NCBI GenBank assembly: GCA_905213895.1
Contig: CAJMKE010000010.1
Coordinates: forward strand, 45,923-109,922
Origin: an uncultured Alistipes sp.
GTDB lineage: Bacteria; Bacteroidota; Bacteroidia; Bacteroidales; Rikenellaceae
Direction of reading: 5' to 3'
Length of the DNA stretch: 64,000 bases
Within the stretch, counting starts at the first letter, position 1. Each line of letters starts with the position of its first letter. Position numbers and translations under genes: made by a program. A model generated the notes under the pieces. That model did no database searches. It was not told the origin of the DNA and saw only the letters and a program-made list of their open reading frames with translations. Of this stretch, positions 44,334 through 52,534 are shown one piece after another.

Positions 44334-46073
44334 CTACCTGAACAACGTGTATGTCAGTTCGACATGTATCGGCGCGGCGTTCTCCGCTCCCTCCATGCCC
44401 TGAATTATCGAGCGTTTGAACGTGTACGGCGATATAGCCTCAGGTCCGATGTAAATCGTCCGCGGCACGTAGTCGGCGGCGTTCTCGTCGAACACGTATT
44501 TGCCGTCCGCACCCTTTTCGAGCGTCCGCACATAGTTCAGCAGCCGTTGCATGTAGCCCGTGATGTTCATCATGTAGCATGCACGGCTGCGGTTGAGGTT
44601 GCCGTCGTAATTCACGGTCGTGCTGTATGTCTGCTCGTAGACATAGTCGTAGTCCACGATGTTGGCAAGCGAATTGAAGTTGGTGTACATTCCCAGTCTG
44701 CCTATCGACGCGTCGAGTTTCGGCGTGATGAGAGCGGCGTTGCCCTGCGTAACGTTCCAGTCGTAATCGGCACCGGTGAGATAGAAGTATATCAGACACT
44801 GGTTGATGCCGGCGAGCGAGTAATTTTCGCCCTGCTCTTCGCTGATTGCGCGCAGTTCGTCGATGAAATCGTCGGTGAAATGGAGTTCGGTTATCGCACC
44901 TGCCATACCCTCGACATAGCACGTTTCTACTTTCGTGCGGTTCTCGCGCGGAATCTTGTTGCCCGACGCATCGTGGGCATCCATCGCTATTTCGCCTACG
45001 GTTTTGCCGCCGCTGAACGGAACGGTCGCCGAGGACAGGTCGTGTTCTATCTTGTTTACCGACATGTTGTCGCCGATGTACAGATAGTTGAACGTGTAAC
45101 TCATGCCGACGGTATCCTTGATGAGCGTAGGGTCGTCGGGATTGCGGGTACGACCTTCGAGAAGGAGTCCCGAACCCGAAAGTTTGGCGTTGAACATTGC
45201 GCCGCTGCCGTCCTGCGGCATAGATTCGATGTCGGGAGCGATGTACACTCCGTAGAACTTCTCCATGAACTTCTTGTCGTCGTCGTAGATTTCCAGTCCG
45301 TCGTTTGCATAGCCGTCCCATTCCGGCGAATCGTAGTTATCGGGAATCAGCATCAGCCTTCTGACGAAATCCCACGTCGCACCGTCAGCCGACATGTCCA
45401 CCGGTGTCATGGCGACCGATGCCGTCGCCGGTCCGGTCTTCTTGCCGTCGGGGAAAGTGAATGTGAACAGAGGCTTCGACGGGTCGTAGACCCCGCTCAA
45501 ATCGACGTTCACGTATGCCGATGTGTCCTTGGCGTCGATTGCATTGCCCAGCAGCGGCTTGACGAGTTCGTAGACATTGTATTTGACGGGAGTGAGCGTA
45601 TCGCCCCTGAAATCATCTATGGTGAGCAGGAGGTGCATCGTGTCGAAAATCGGCTTGTAGCCGAAACCCTCCGTCGCGCTGACCGAGTCCATGCAGACCA
45701 TCGATGTCGCGAACGCCGCCTTGCGCATGCCGAACGTGTCGCTGCGCTCGATGCCGAAATATCCGTATGTGATGTTGGACGAGAGCAGCGAATCGGTGCG
45801 GTAGAGCGACGTCTCGAAGAAATTGCCGCTCGGAGCGGTCTTCTCCGTATAGCGGCTTTCGTCGTCGGTACTGCTTTGGGCATCGAAGCGGATGACCTTT
45901 CCGCCCTTGAACGTCAGATGCCGCATCACCATTTTCTGGTGTTCCGGCACTATCTCGTATCCCAGTGTAGGGTCTGCCGTGGTCGAACAGCCGGTGAGTG
46001 CCGACATCCCGAAGATGCCCGCAACGATAACTGCGGCTGTTATCGCCTTGCGCAGATTAAAATAACTCCTCAT
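44334..46073 (-). CDS. DUF4270 surface/periplasmic lipoprotein
   Basis: 579 residues. Lipoprotein signal with lipobox SALTGCS, so the mature N-terminus is a lipidated Cys. The rest is a beta-rich domain recognisable as the Bacteroidetes-specific DUF4270 family (start TADPTLGYEIVPEHQKMVMRHL, and several repeated T-x-S-Y-F/N patterns). Function unknown. Its gene overlaps the upstream short starch-synthase-like gene by 17 bp, indicating cotranscription and coupled translation. Alternative starts within the overlap cannot be excluded. Confidence 0.8.
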   Translation of the reverse strand: MRSYFNLRKAITAAVIVAGIFGMSALTGCSTTADPTLGYEIVPEHQKMVMRHLTFKGGKVIRFDAQSSTDDESRYTEKTAPSGNFFETSLYRTDSLLSSNITYGYFGIERSDTFGMRKAAFATSMVCMDSVSATEGFGYKPIFDTMHLLLTIDDFRGDTLTPVKYNVYELVKPLLGNAIDAKDTSAYVNVDLSGVYDPSKPLFTFTFPDGKKTGPATASVAMTPVDMSADGATWDFVRRLMLIPDNYDSPEWDGYANDGLEIYDDDKKFMEKFYGVYIAPDIESMPQDGSGAMFNAKLSGSGLLLEGRTRNPDDPTLIKDTVGMSYTFNYLYIGDNMSVNKIEHDLSSATVPFSGGKTVGEIAMDAHDASGNKIPRENRTKVETCYVEGMAGAITELHFTDDFIDELRAISEEQGENYSLAGINQCLIYFYLTGADYDWNVTQGNAALITPKLDASIGRLGMYTNFNSLANIVDYDYVYEQTYSTTVNYDGNLNRSRACYMMNITGYMQRLLNYVRTLEKGADGKYVFDENAADYVPRTIYIGPEAISPYTFKRSIIQGMEGAENAAPIHVELTYTLFR

Positions 46074-46863
46074 AAAAACGGTTGTAATTTTCGTAAAAAC
46101 CCTCATCTTCGGGCGACCGGTATTCGAGAACCGCCTTTCCGCTCTTGCGGGCGAGTTCCAGTATGTTCGCGTCGGCTTTCTCCGAACCTGCAATCACTCC
46201 GTCGATATGTGTCATAACGTAACGATGGAGATTTTCGTATGAAGGGTCGTCGAGAATCGAAAGATTTTCGTCCGCCACACCCTCGCCCTCTATCATGCCG
46301 CGCAGCCCTCCGAGCGGTTTCGAGAATGCGTCGTCGTAGAGCGATACCACGATTTTTGTGCCGGCGAATATCGGGTCGTCGTTGAACACCTTGCGTAGGT
46401 ATATCGGCGCGATTGCCGAGAACCAGCCGTGGCAGTGGACGACATCGGGCGTCCAGCGCAGTTTCTTGACGGTTTCGAGTACGCCGCGGGCGAAGAATAC
46501 GCTTCGCTCGCCGTTGTCGTCGAACTCCTTGCCCGCAGCGTCGGTCAGCACCGCCTTGCGCGCGAAGAAGTCGTCGTTGTCGATGAAATATATCTGTATG
46601 CGGGCAGCCGGAATCGACGCCACCTTGATTATCAACTGGTGGTCGTTGTCGTCGATGATGAGGTTCATGCCCGACAGCCGGATTACCTCGTGCAACTGAT
46701 TGCGTCGCTCGTTGATACATCCGTACCGCGGCATGAAGGTTCGGATTTCGTTGCCGCATTCCTGCATAGCCTGCGAAAGTTGCCGGCACAAGGTCGACTC
46801 CTCGCTCTCCGGAAGGTAAGGAGTAATCTCCTGACAGATGTACAGAATTTTATGTTTAGCCAT
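46057..46863 (-). CDS. Short starch/glycogen synthase-like protein (GT5 N-terminal domain only)
   Basis: 268 residues that match only the N-terminal Rossmann domain of GT5 glycogen synthases: KILYICQEITPYLPESEESTLCRQL, RTFMPRYGCINERRNQLHEVIRLSG and PDVVHCHGWFSAIAPIYLRKVF. The C-terminal ADP-glucose-binding domain is missing, so it is unlikely to be a normal glycogen synthase. It is not obviously a broken gene, since it ends smoothly into the DUF4270 gene. A role as a regulator or partner of envelope glycan synthesis is only a guess. Confidence 0.8.
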   Translation of the reverse strand: MAKHKILYICQEITPYLPESEESTLCRQLSQAMQECGNEIRTFMPRYGCINERRNQLHEVIRLSGMNLIIDDNDHQLIIKVASIPAARIQIYFIDNDDFFARKAVLTDAAGKEFDDNGERSVFFARGVLETVKKLRWTPDVVHCHGWFSAIAPIYLRKVFNDDPIFAGTKIVVSLYDDAFSKPLGGLRGMIEGEGVADENLSILDDPSYENLHRYVMTHIDGVIAGSEKADANILELARKSGKAVLEYRSPEDEGFYENYNRFYEELF

Positions 46864-46890
46864 CGTTGCGAAGGTTTTGGGTTTCTCCTG

Positions 46891-46898
46891 CAAATATA
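46891..46898 (-). promoter_or_regulatory. -7 box upstream of the starch-synthase-like gene
   Basis: TATATTTG on the - strand, 27 bp before the ATG. A TTT rather than TTG lies at the expected -33 position. Confidence 0.45.
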
Positions 46899-46949
46899 CT
46901 AAAAAATCGGTAATTATTAAAATATCGGGACGGCGTGTCCGGTTCGATG

Positions 46950-47999
46950 TTACAGAATCAGCATCGCGTCGCCGTAGGAGCCGAAACGGTAGCCCTGCTC
47001 CGTAGCCTCCTTGTACGCCTGCATCACCAAATCGTAGCCGCCGAATGCCGCGACCATCATCAGTTGGGTCGAACACGGCAACTGGAAATTCGACACCATG
47101 GCGTCGGCGACGGTGAAGTCGTATGGCGAGAAGATGAACTTGTTGGTCCAGCCGTCCTGAGCCTTAATCATGCCGTTTGTTGAAACGACGGTTTCGAGCG
47201 TGCGCATGACGGTCGTGCCTATGGAGACTATCTTGTGTCCGCTCTCCTTGGTCGCATTGATGTGAGCCGCCGTCTCTTCCGATACGAAATACTGCTCCGA
47301 ATCGACCTTGTGCTTCGACAAATCCTCCACGTCGACCGTGCGGAAATTGCCCAGTCCCGCGTGAAGTGTGATGAACTCGCGCTCGACGCCCTTTATCTCC
47401 ATCCGTTTGAGCAGATGCTTCGAGAAGTGCATGCCCGCCGTCGGAGCGACCACCGCACCCTCCTTGGTGGCGAATATGGTCTGGTAGCGTTCGGCGTCCT
47501 CCGGCTCGACCTTCTGGCGCACCCATCGCGGCAGCGGCGTTTCGCCGAGTTTGAAGAGCGTCTCCTTGAACTCCTCGTAGGAGCCGTCGAACAGGAAACG
47601 CAGCGTACGCCCACGAGAGGTGGTGTTGTCGATTACCTCCGCGCCGAGGATGTCGTCCTCGCCGAAATAGAGTTTGTTGCCGATTCGGATTTTACGCGCA
47701 GGGTCTACCAGTACGTCCCACAGACGCAGGTCGCGGTTGAGTTCGCGTAGCAGGAAGATTTCGATTTCGGCACCGGTCTTCTCCTTGTTGCCGTACAGAC
47801 GTGCCGGAAAGACCTTGGTGTCGTTGAAGACGAACATGTCGTTCTCTTCGAAATAGTCGAGAATATCCTTGAATATGCGATGTTCGATGGTGCCGTCCTT
47901 GCGGTGTACGACCATCATACGTGCTTCGTCGCGATTCTCCTCCGGATAGTGGGCAATCAGTTCCGGTTTGAATTCGAATCCGTATTGAGATAATTTCAT
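46950..47999 (-). CDS. queA: tRNA preQ1(34) S-adenosylmethionine ribosyltransferase-isomerase QueA
   Basis: Makes epoxyqueuosine in tRNA from preQ1 and the ribosyl group of SAM. 349 residues. LIAHYPEENRDEARMMVVHR, NDTKVFPARLYGNKEKTGAEIEIFLLREL, GAVVAPTAGMHFSKHLL and FITLHAGLGNFRTVDVEDL are family hallmarks. It is last in a uppP-truB-queA operon, 78 bp after truB. Confidence 0.95.
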   Translation of the reverse strand: MKLSQYGFEFKPELIAHYPEENRDEARMMVVHRKDGTIEHRIFKDILDYFEENDMFVFNDTKVFPARLYGNKEKTGAEIEIFLLRELNRDLRLWDVLVDPARKIRIGNKLYFGEDDILGAEVIDNTTSRGRTLRFLFDGSYEEFKETLFKLGETPLPRWVRQKVEPEDAERYQTIFATKEGAVVAPTAGMHFSKHLLKRMEIKGVEREFITLHAGLGNFRTVDVEDLSKHKVDSEQYFVSEETAAHINATKESGHKIVSIGTTVMRTLETVVSTNGMIKAQDGWTNKFIFSPYDFTVADAMVSNFQLPCSTQLMMVAAFGGYDLVMQAYKEATEQGYRFGSYGDAMLIL

Positions 48000-48077
48000 A
48001 TTTTGGGTAAACTGTAATGTTTTTCTTGCGTCCGTGCCGCTCCGAAAAGCGACACAATCTATTACTCTACGAAATTT

Positions 48078-48788
48078 TTACGAATTTGTTTCGCATTCCG
48101 CCAGATTTGTCAGAAAATCGTCCAGCGACGTCGCGTTTTCGACCGTAAAGTCGCCGCTCCGAGTGCGCCGCAGCGATGTCAGGTAGGCTCCGCTGTCGAG
48201 TGCTTCGCCAATCTCCTGCGCCAGCGAGCGTATGTAGGTTCCCTTGCTGCATTCGACGCGGATACGGATGCGCGGCATCGAATACTCTTCGAGCGTGATG
48301 GAGTAGATGTTTATAAGTGCCTTGCGCAGTTCGATGTCCTCGCCTGCCCGTGCGAATTCGTATGCGCGGACACCCTCGACCTTCTTGGCGGAGTATATCG
48401 GCGGTGCTTGCAGACGCTCGCCGGTGAGCGATTGCAGTGCGGCTTCGACCTTTTCGCGCGTGATATGGTCGGTGGGGTAGGTGCGGTCTACCGGATGCTC
48501 CATGTCGTAACTCGGCGTGGTCGCGCCGAGCATCAGTTCGGCAACATACTCCTTGCGTTCGGCTTGCAGTTCGTCCACACGCTTCGTGGCGCGTCCGATG
48601 CAGACGAGGAGAATGCCCGTCGCCAGCGGGTCGAGCGTGCCTGCGTGTCCGACCTTGATTTTGCGGTAGCCCATGCGGTTCAGACGGAACTTGATTTTGC
48701 GTACCACGTCCGTCGATGTCCACTCCAACGGCTTGTCGATGACGGCTACGTAGCCCTCCGGAAAGTTTATCCCTTTCAAATCGTTCAT
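48078..48788 (-). CDS. truB: tRNA pseudouridine(55) synthase TruB
   Basis: Isomerises U55 of tRNA to pseudouridine. 236 residues. The catalytic aspartate is in VGHAGTLDPLATGILLVCIG; the preceding VIDKPLEWTSTDVVRKIK, and YSAKKVEGVRAYEFARAGE, are characteristic. It starts 10 bp after uppP. Confidence 0.95.
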   Translation of the reverse strand: MNDLKGINFPEGYVAVIDKPLEWTSTDVVRKIKFRLNRMGYRKIKVGHAGTLDPLATGILLVCIGRATKRVDELQAERKEYVAELMLGATTPSYDMEHPVDRTYPTDHITREKVEAALQSLTGERLQAPPIYSAKKVEGVRAYEFARAGEDIELRKALINIYSITLEEYSMPRIRIRVECSKGTYIRSLAQEIGEALDSGAYLTSLRRTRSGDFTVENATSLDDFLTNLAECETNS

Positions 48789-48798
48789 GGCTCGCCGA

Positions 48799-49587
48799 TT
48801 AGATGAAGTATCCGACCGTCGCGACGATTCCGACGATTGCGCAGTAGATTGCGAACCATATCAACTTGCCGCGTTTCACTATCTCTATCATGAATTTGCA
48901 TGCCAGACAGCCTGTAACGAACGCCGCGATGAATCCCGCCGCGAGCGGCAGCGCATCGACTCCGCCGCCGAAATCGCCCTTGACGATGTCAAGCAGCGCA
49001 TTGCCGAGAATCGGCGGCAGTACCATCAGGAACGAGAACTGGGCGATGCTCTCCTTCCTGTTGCCGAGCAGCAGTCCTGTCGCGATTGTCGAACCCGAAC
49101 GCGAAAGTCCCGGCATGGCGGCGCAAGCCTGCGCGATGCCGATGATGAATGCGTCGCGGTAGGAAATGTTCTCTTTCCGACGCGGTTTGGCGTAATAGGC
49201 GAATGTGAGCAGTGCCGACGTGAGCAGCAGCATCAGCCCGACCACGAGCAGCGACGAGAATGCCGCTTCGATGTAGTCCATGAAGCAGAATCCGACGATG
49301 CCTATCGGAATCATCGAGATGATGATTTTTAGTATGTATGCCTGCTCCTCGTTGAATTTGCGTGAGAACAGTCCCGTGAGCAGACGCAGTATCTCGCGCC
49401 ACAGAACCACTATGGTGCTCAATACCGTGGCGGCATGGAGCGTAAGACTGAAAGTCAGGTTGCTGTCGGGGTCGAGATTAGTCCCCAGAAGGAAGTTTGC
49501 GAGTTGGAGATGACCGCTGCTCGAAACGGGCAGGAACTCGGTCAGACCCTGAACGATGCCGAGAATGATTGCTTGTAGTGTATCCAT
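48799..49587 (-). CDS. uppP: Undecaprenyl-diphosphate phosphatase UppP (BacA)
   Basis: Integral membrane phosphatase recycling undecaprenyl pyrophosphate to the lipid carrier used by peptidoglycan and O-antigen synthesis. 262 residues, about eight helices. Active-site motifs are QGLTEFLPVSSSGHLQLAN and AAMPGLSRSGSTIATGLLLG. First gene of the uppP-truB-queA operon. A well-formed promoter lies just upstream. Confidence 0.96.
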   Translation of the reverse strand: MDTLQAIILGIVQGLTEFLPVSSSGHLQLANFLLGTNLDPDSNLTFSLTLHAATVLSTIVVLWREILRLLTGLFSRKFNEEQAYILKIIISMIPIGIVGFCFMDYIEAAFSSLLVVGLMLLLTSALLTFAYYAKPRRKENISYRDAFIIGIAQACAAMPGLSRSGSTIATGLLLGNRKESIAQFSFLMVLPPILGNALLDIVKGDFGGGVDALPLAAGFIAAFVTGCLACKFMIEIVKRGKLIWFAIYCAIVGIVATVGYFI

Positions 49588-49614
49588 GGTTTGTCGAAAA
49601 GTCGGAAAATCGTG

Positions 49615-49645
49615 CAAAGATATTGAAAATTAGACAATCCGCCAA
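49615..49645 (-). promoter_or_regulatory. Promoter of uppP-truB-queA
   Basis: On the - strand TTG (49645-49643), a 20-bp spacer and TATCTTTG (49622-49615), 27 bp before the uppP ATG. A + strand -7 box TATCTTTG at 49686-49693 serves the divergent hemolysin III gene, without a well-spaced TTG. Confidence 0.8.
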
Positions 49646-49719
49646 ATCATTCGTTTTTTGCTGCCGCATATCGCGCGGAAAACGCTATCTTTGCTCCCGA
49701 TAACGTTTTTATGAAGTCT

Positions 49720-49755
49720 TTAATGACCTTAAAGACTTTGAGGACTTTAACGCAC
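49720..49755. repeat. TTAANGWCN array, 4 units (5' leader of the hemolysin III gene)
   Basis: TTAA at 49720, 49729 and 49747 with a TTGA variant at 49738. It lies between the -7 box (49686-49693) and the ATG at 49763, so it should be in the untranslated leader of the mRNA, unlike most other copies, which follow genes. Confidence 0.8.
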
Positions 49756-49762
49756 AAAAATT

Positions 49763-50404
49763 ATGAAAAAGACTTACATCCCGACTTTCGGCGAGGAGGT
49801 GGGCAATGCGGTGTCCCACGGGGTGATGCTGCTGGCGACCCTGCTCGCTATTCCGTTCGCCGCCGTGTGGGCTTACGCGCACGGAGGCACCGTGGATGCT
49901 TTGGGCGTGAGCGTATTCGTCATATCGCTGTTCCTGATGTTCACGGCATCGACGCTCTATCACTCCATGCAGCCCGACTCCAAGCACAAGGCGGTATTCC
50001 ATATCCTCGACCATATATTCATATACGTAGCCATCGCAGGCAGTTACACTCCTGTGGCACTGTCGGTTATCGGCGGCTGGCAGGGTGTGGCGATTACGGT
50101 CGTGCAGTGGGCTATGGTGCTGTTCGGAATATTCTACAAGTCGCTGTCGCGGCGTTCGATACCGGCTGTCAGCCTGACGATATATTTCGTCATGGGATGG
50201 ATGGTCGTGTTCTCGCTGTCGAAATTCGTGCGCAATGCGTCGTGGCAACTGCTCGCGCTAATCGTCGCCGGCGGCATCCTCTATTCGATAGGAGCGGTGT
50301 TCTATGCGAAAAAGGGTTTCAGGTATCATCATCTCGTATGGCATCTTTTCATCGACCTTGCGGCGATATGCCATTTCATAGGCATAGTTTTCTATCTGTA
50401 TTGA
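49763..50404 (+). CDS. Hemolysin III / PAQR-family membrane protein
   Basis: 213 residues, seven predicted helices. The family's conserved pieces are EEVGNAVSHGVMLLATLLAIPF, ASTLYHSMQPDSKHKAVFHILDHIFIYVAIAGSYTPV and the C-terminal GFRYHHLVWHLFIDLAAICHFIGI with zinc-site histidines. Bacterial members have been linked to hemolysis and to membrane fluidity; the role here is not known. Confidence 0.88.
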   Translation: MKKTYIPTFGEEVGNAVSHGVMLLATLLAIPFAAVWAYAHGGTVDALGVSVFVISLFLMFTASTLYHSMQPDSKHKAVFHILDHIFIYVAIAGSYTPVALSVIGGWQGVAITVVQWAMVLFGIFYKSLSRRSIPAVSLTIYFVMGWMVVFSLSKFVRNASWQLLALIVAGGILYSIGAVFYAKKGFRYHHLVWHLFIDLAAICHFIGIVFYLY

Positions 50405-50480
50405 TACGGTAATCCGGAAAAATGCTTAACTTTGTAAGTCGGTGATTGTTCGCCGTCGTAAATAGACCTTAAACTTCGAT

Positions 50481-51899
50481 ATGAACAGAAAAGAATTCCT
50501 CAAACGCCTCGGCGTACTTACCGTCGGAGCGACACTTGTCGGCGTGGACGTAAAGGCGATGACCGCCGGCTCCGAATCTCCGGAACCCGTTGCCGTGCCT
50601 AACAAAGGCGACGAAAAGATAGATTTGCCCGTCAAGTCGCTGAAAGCCGAGGTGGACAAACCGATTTCGGTGATTATCATCGGCGCGGGCAGCCGCGGCA
50701 AGACGTATGCCCGCTATTCGGGCAAATTCCCCGATGCGATGAAGGTCGTCGGCGTGTCGGACACCAACGCTTTCCGCCGCGATTCGATGGGCAAGCAGTA
50801 CGGCATTCCGAAGGAGAACCGCTTCGGCGATTTCCACGAGGTGTTCGCCCGCGGGAAGTTCGCCGATGCCGTGGTTATCGCCACTCCCGATTTCCTGCAT
50901 TACGAACCGTGCATGAAGGCTCTCGAAATGGGCTACGACGTCCTGCTCGAAAAGCCTGCGGCGCAGACCGAGAAGGAGTGCCGCGCGATTCTGGCGCAGG
51001 CGAAGAAATACGACCGCATAGTCGCCATCTGCCATGTGCTGCGCTACGCGCCGTACTTCGTGGCGTTGCGCGATGTCGTGCAGTCGGGCGCAATCGGTGA
51101 TTTGGTGAGCATCCAGCACATGGAACCTATCCAGTACGCCCACATGGCGCACTCCTACGTGCGCGGCAACTGGCGCGACTCGAAGAAGACCACGCCTATC
51201 ATCCTCGCCAAGTCGTGCCACGACCTCGACATAATCCGCTGGATTGTGGGCAAGGAGTGCAAAGCCGTTTCGGCGGAGGGTTCGCTGCATCTGTTCAAAC
51301 CCGAGAACGCTCCTGCCGGCGCACCCATGAAGTGTACCGACGGCTGTCCGCACGAAAGCACGTGTCCGTATTCGGCGATAGACATTTACGTCCGCCGCAA
51401 ACGTCATCTCGGCGTGTTCGATCTGCCCGACAAAAAGGACGAGGCTGCGATTTTGGAGAAACTGCGTACTACGGGATACGGTCGCTGCGTTTATCATTGC
51501 GACAACGACCAGTGCGACCACTACGTTACGACGATGCTGTTCGAGGACGGCGTAACGGCGAGTTTCACGATGGACGCCTTCACTCCGTGGGGCGGTCGCC
51601 GCACCAGAATCATGGGTACGCGCGGTTTCATCGAGGGCGACATGACCAAATTCACGGTCTACGATTTCCGCACGGGCAAACGCCGCGTGTGGGACAAGAA
51701 GGTCTCCGACGTTCCCGAATACAAGGGCGCGGGACACGGCGGCGGTGATTTGGCACTGGCGCGCGACTTTGTGCAGGCGGTTGCGGCGCACGACCAGTCG
51801 AAGTTGTCGAGTACAATCGACGCTTCGATAGAGAGCCATATCATCGGCTTCAAGGCCGAAAAGAGCCGCAAGAGCATGAGCAAGGTCAAGATTAAATAG
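50481..51899 (+). CDS. Exported Gfo/Idh/MocA-family oxidoreductase
   Basis: 472 residues. The N-terminus (MNRKEFLKRLGVLTVGATLVG) looks like a Tat signal, but with Arg-Lys where Arg-Arg is usual. Residues from about 55 form the NAD-binding fold: ISVIIIGAGSRGKTYARY, VVIATPDFLHYEP and the substrate motif DVLLEKPAAQTEKECRAIL (the EKP lysine). A Cys-rich segment (CTDGCPHESTCPYS) and CVYHCDNDQCDHYVTTMLFEDG fit a group common in Bacteroidetes. The substrate is probably a sugar or glycoside. tatA follows 47 bp downstream, which supports Tat export. Confidence 0.85.
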   Translation: MNRKEFLKRLGVLTVGATLVGVDVKAMTAGSESPEPVAVPNKGDEKIDLPVKSLKAEVDKPISVIIIGAGSRGKTYARYSGKFPDAMKVVGVSDTNAFRRDSMGKQYGIPKENRFGDFHEVFARGKFADAVVIATPDFLHYEPCMKALEMGYDVLLEKPAAQTEKECRAILAQAKKYDRIVAICHVLRYAPYFVALRDVVQSGAIGDLVSIQHMEPIQYAHMAHSYVRGNWRDSKKTTPIILAKSCHDLDIIRWIVGKECKAVSAEGSLHLFKPENAPAGAPMKCTDGCPHESTCPYSAIDIYVRRKRHLGVFDLPDKKDEAAILEKLRTTGYGRCVYHCDNDQCDHYVTTMLFEDGVTASFTMDAFTPWGGRRTRIMGTRGFIEGDMTKFTVYDFRTGKRRVWDKKVSDVPEYKGAGHGGGDLALARDFVQAVAAHDQSKLSSTIDASIESHIIGFKAEKSRKSMSKVKIK

Positions 51900-51946
51900 T
51901 GTATAACGGGGCGGCGGTGTGGTGCCGCCCGAAAAAAGGATTGGAT

Positions 51947-52144
51947 ATGATGAAACTGTTGATTCTCGGGAATCTCGGCGGAATGGAACTCGTTCTGCTC
52001 GTGGTGTTGGTGCTGCTGCTGTTCGGAGGTAAGAAGATTCCCGAACTGATGAAGGGTATCGGCAAGGGCGTGAAATCGTTCCGCGACGGAATGGAAGGTG
52101 TCGCCGACGAGGAGAAACCGAAGGACGATACGAAGAAAGAGTAG
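51947..52144 (+). CDS. tatA: Sec-independent translocase component TatA
   Basis: 65 residues: a single N-terminal helix (MELVLLVVLVLLLFGGKKIPELMKGIG, including the FGxKKxPEL motif) and an amphipathic helix with a charged tail ending in DDTKKE. It forms the pore-like part of the Tat system; tatC is not in the window. A GGGCGGC/GCCGCCC stem lies in the spacer (51909-51930) after the Gfo/Idh gene. Alternative ATG three bases downstream. Confidence 0.92.
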   Translation: MMKLLILGNLGGMELVLLVVLVLLLFGGKKIPELMKGIGKGVKSFRDGMEGVADEEKPKDDTKKE

Positions 52145-52148
52145 TCCC

Positions 52149-52186
52149 GTATCTGTTACCGACGGATGTCCGTCGGTAACAGATAC
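52149..52186 (+). terminator. Perfect 18-bp hairpin after tatA
   Basis: Arms of 18 bp (52149-52166 and 52169-52186; left arm GTATCTGTTACCGACGGA) are perfect complements around a minimal loop, starting five bases after the tatA stop codon. No T-run follows, so it could stabilise the 3' end or terminate weakly. Confidence 0.7.
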
Positions 52187-52279
52187 ATGGCGGCAGTCCG
52201 GCAGCATCGCCGGATGCGGGATTCGGGTTGCGGGAGAAATAAAAGGAACGGGAAAATTCACTTTTTTCTGCGATTTTTT

Positions 52280-52308
52280 TTGCGGATAATATTTTTTGTC
52301 TATCTTTG
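52280..52308 (+). promoter_or_regulatory. Promoter of tRNA-Glu
   Basis: TTG (52280-52282) in a T-rich run, an 18-bp spacer and TATCTTTG (52301-52308), ending 15 bp before the mature tRNA 5' end. Confidence 0.7.
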
Positions 52309-52323
52309 CACCCACAAACAGAT

Positions 52324-52395
52324 GGTGGATTCATCTAAGGGCTAGGATACGTGCCTCTCACGCACGACATAGGGGTTCGAATCCCCTATCCACTA
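52324..52395 (+). tRNA. tRNA-Glu (anticodon CTC)
   Basis: Cloverleaf read by eye: acceptor GGTGGAT / ATCCACT with a G-U closing pair, D arm ATCTAAGGGCTAGGAT, anticodon stem CGTGC / GCACG with loop CTCTCAC (anticodon CTC), and T arm AGGGG-TTCGAAT-CCCCT. Discriminator A. CCA is not encoded. It is followed immediately by an intrinsic terminator. Confidence 0.92.
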
Positions 52396-52400
52396 CAAAA

Positions 52401-52438
52401 ACAGAAGCGACTACCGAAGGTGGTCGCTTCTGTTTTTT
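52401..52438 (+). terminator. Intrinsic terminator of tRNA-Glu
   Basis: A 15-bp stem (left arm ACAGAAGCGACTACC, one G-U pair) with a 3-nt loop is followed by six T residues. Confidence 0.92.
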
Positions 52439-52441
52439 GAT

Positions 52442-52504
52442 TTAGGGTCTTTAAGGTCTTTAAAGTCCTTAGGGTCCTTAAAGACTTTAAGGTCGTTAAA
52501 GTCC
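52442..52504. repeat. TTAANGWCN array, 7 units (largest copy, tRNA/blaI spacer)
   Basis: Seven words at exact 9-bp pitch from 52442 to 52496: TTAA at 52451, 52460, 52478, 52487 and 52496, and TTAG at 52442 and 52469. It lies between the convergent tRNA terminator and the BlaI-family gene. Confidence 0.9.
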
Positions 52505-52534
52505 CTATTTTTCTGCCGAGCAGTCCTTTCGGGG

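Noticed and set aside
44301..46217. Antisense open frame opposite the DUF4270 gene
   Set aside because: The sense strand has a lipobox and family pattern; the other strand is a shadow.
49711..50412. Alternative + frame of 233 codons starting in the repeat array (MKSLMTLKTLRTL...)
   Set aside because: The Leu/Lys-rich start is translation of the 9-bp repeat and the rest is out of frame with the hemolysin III homologue.
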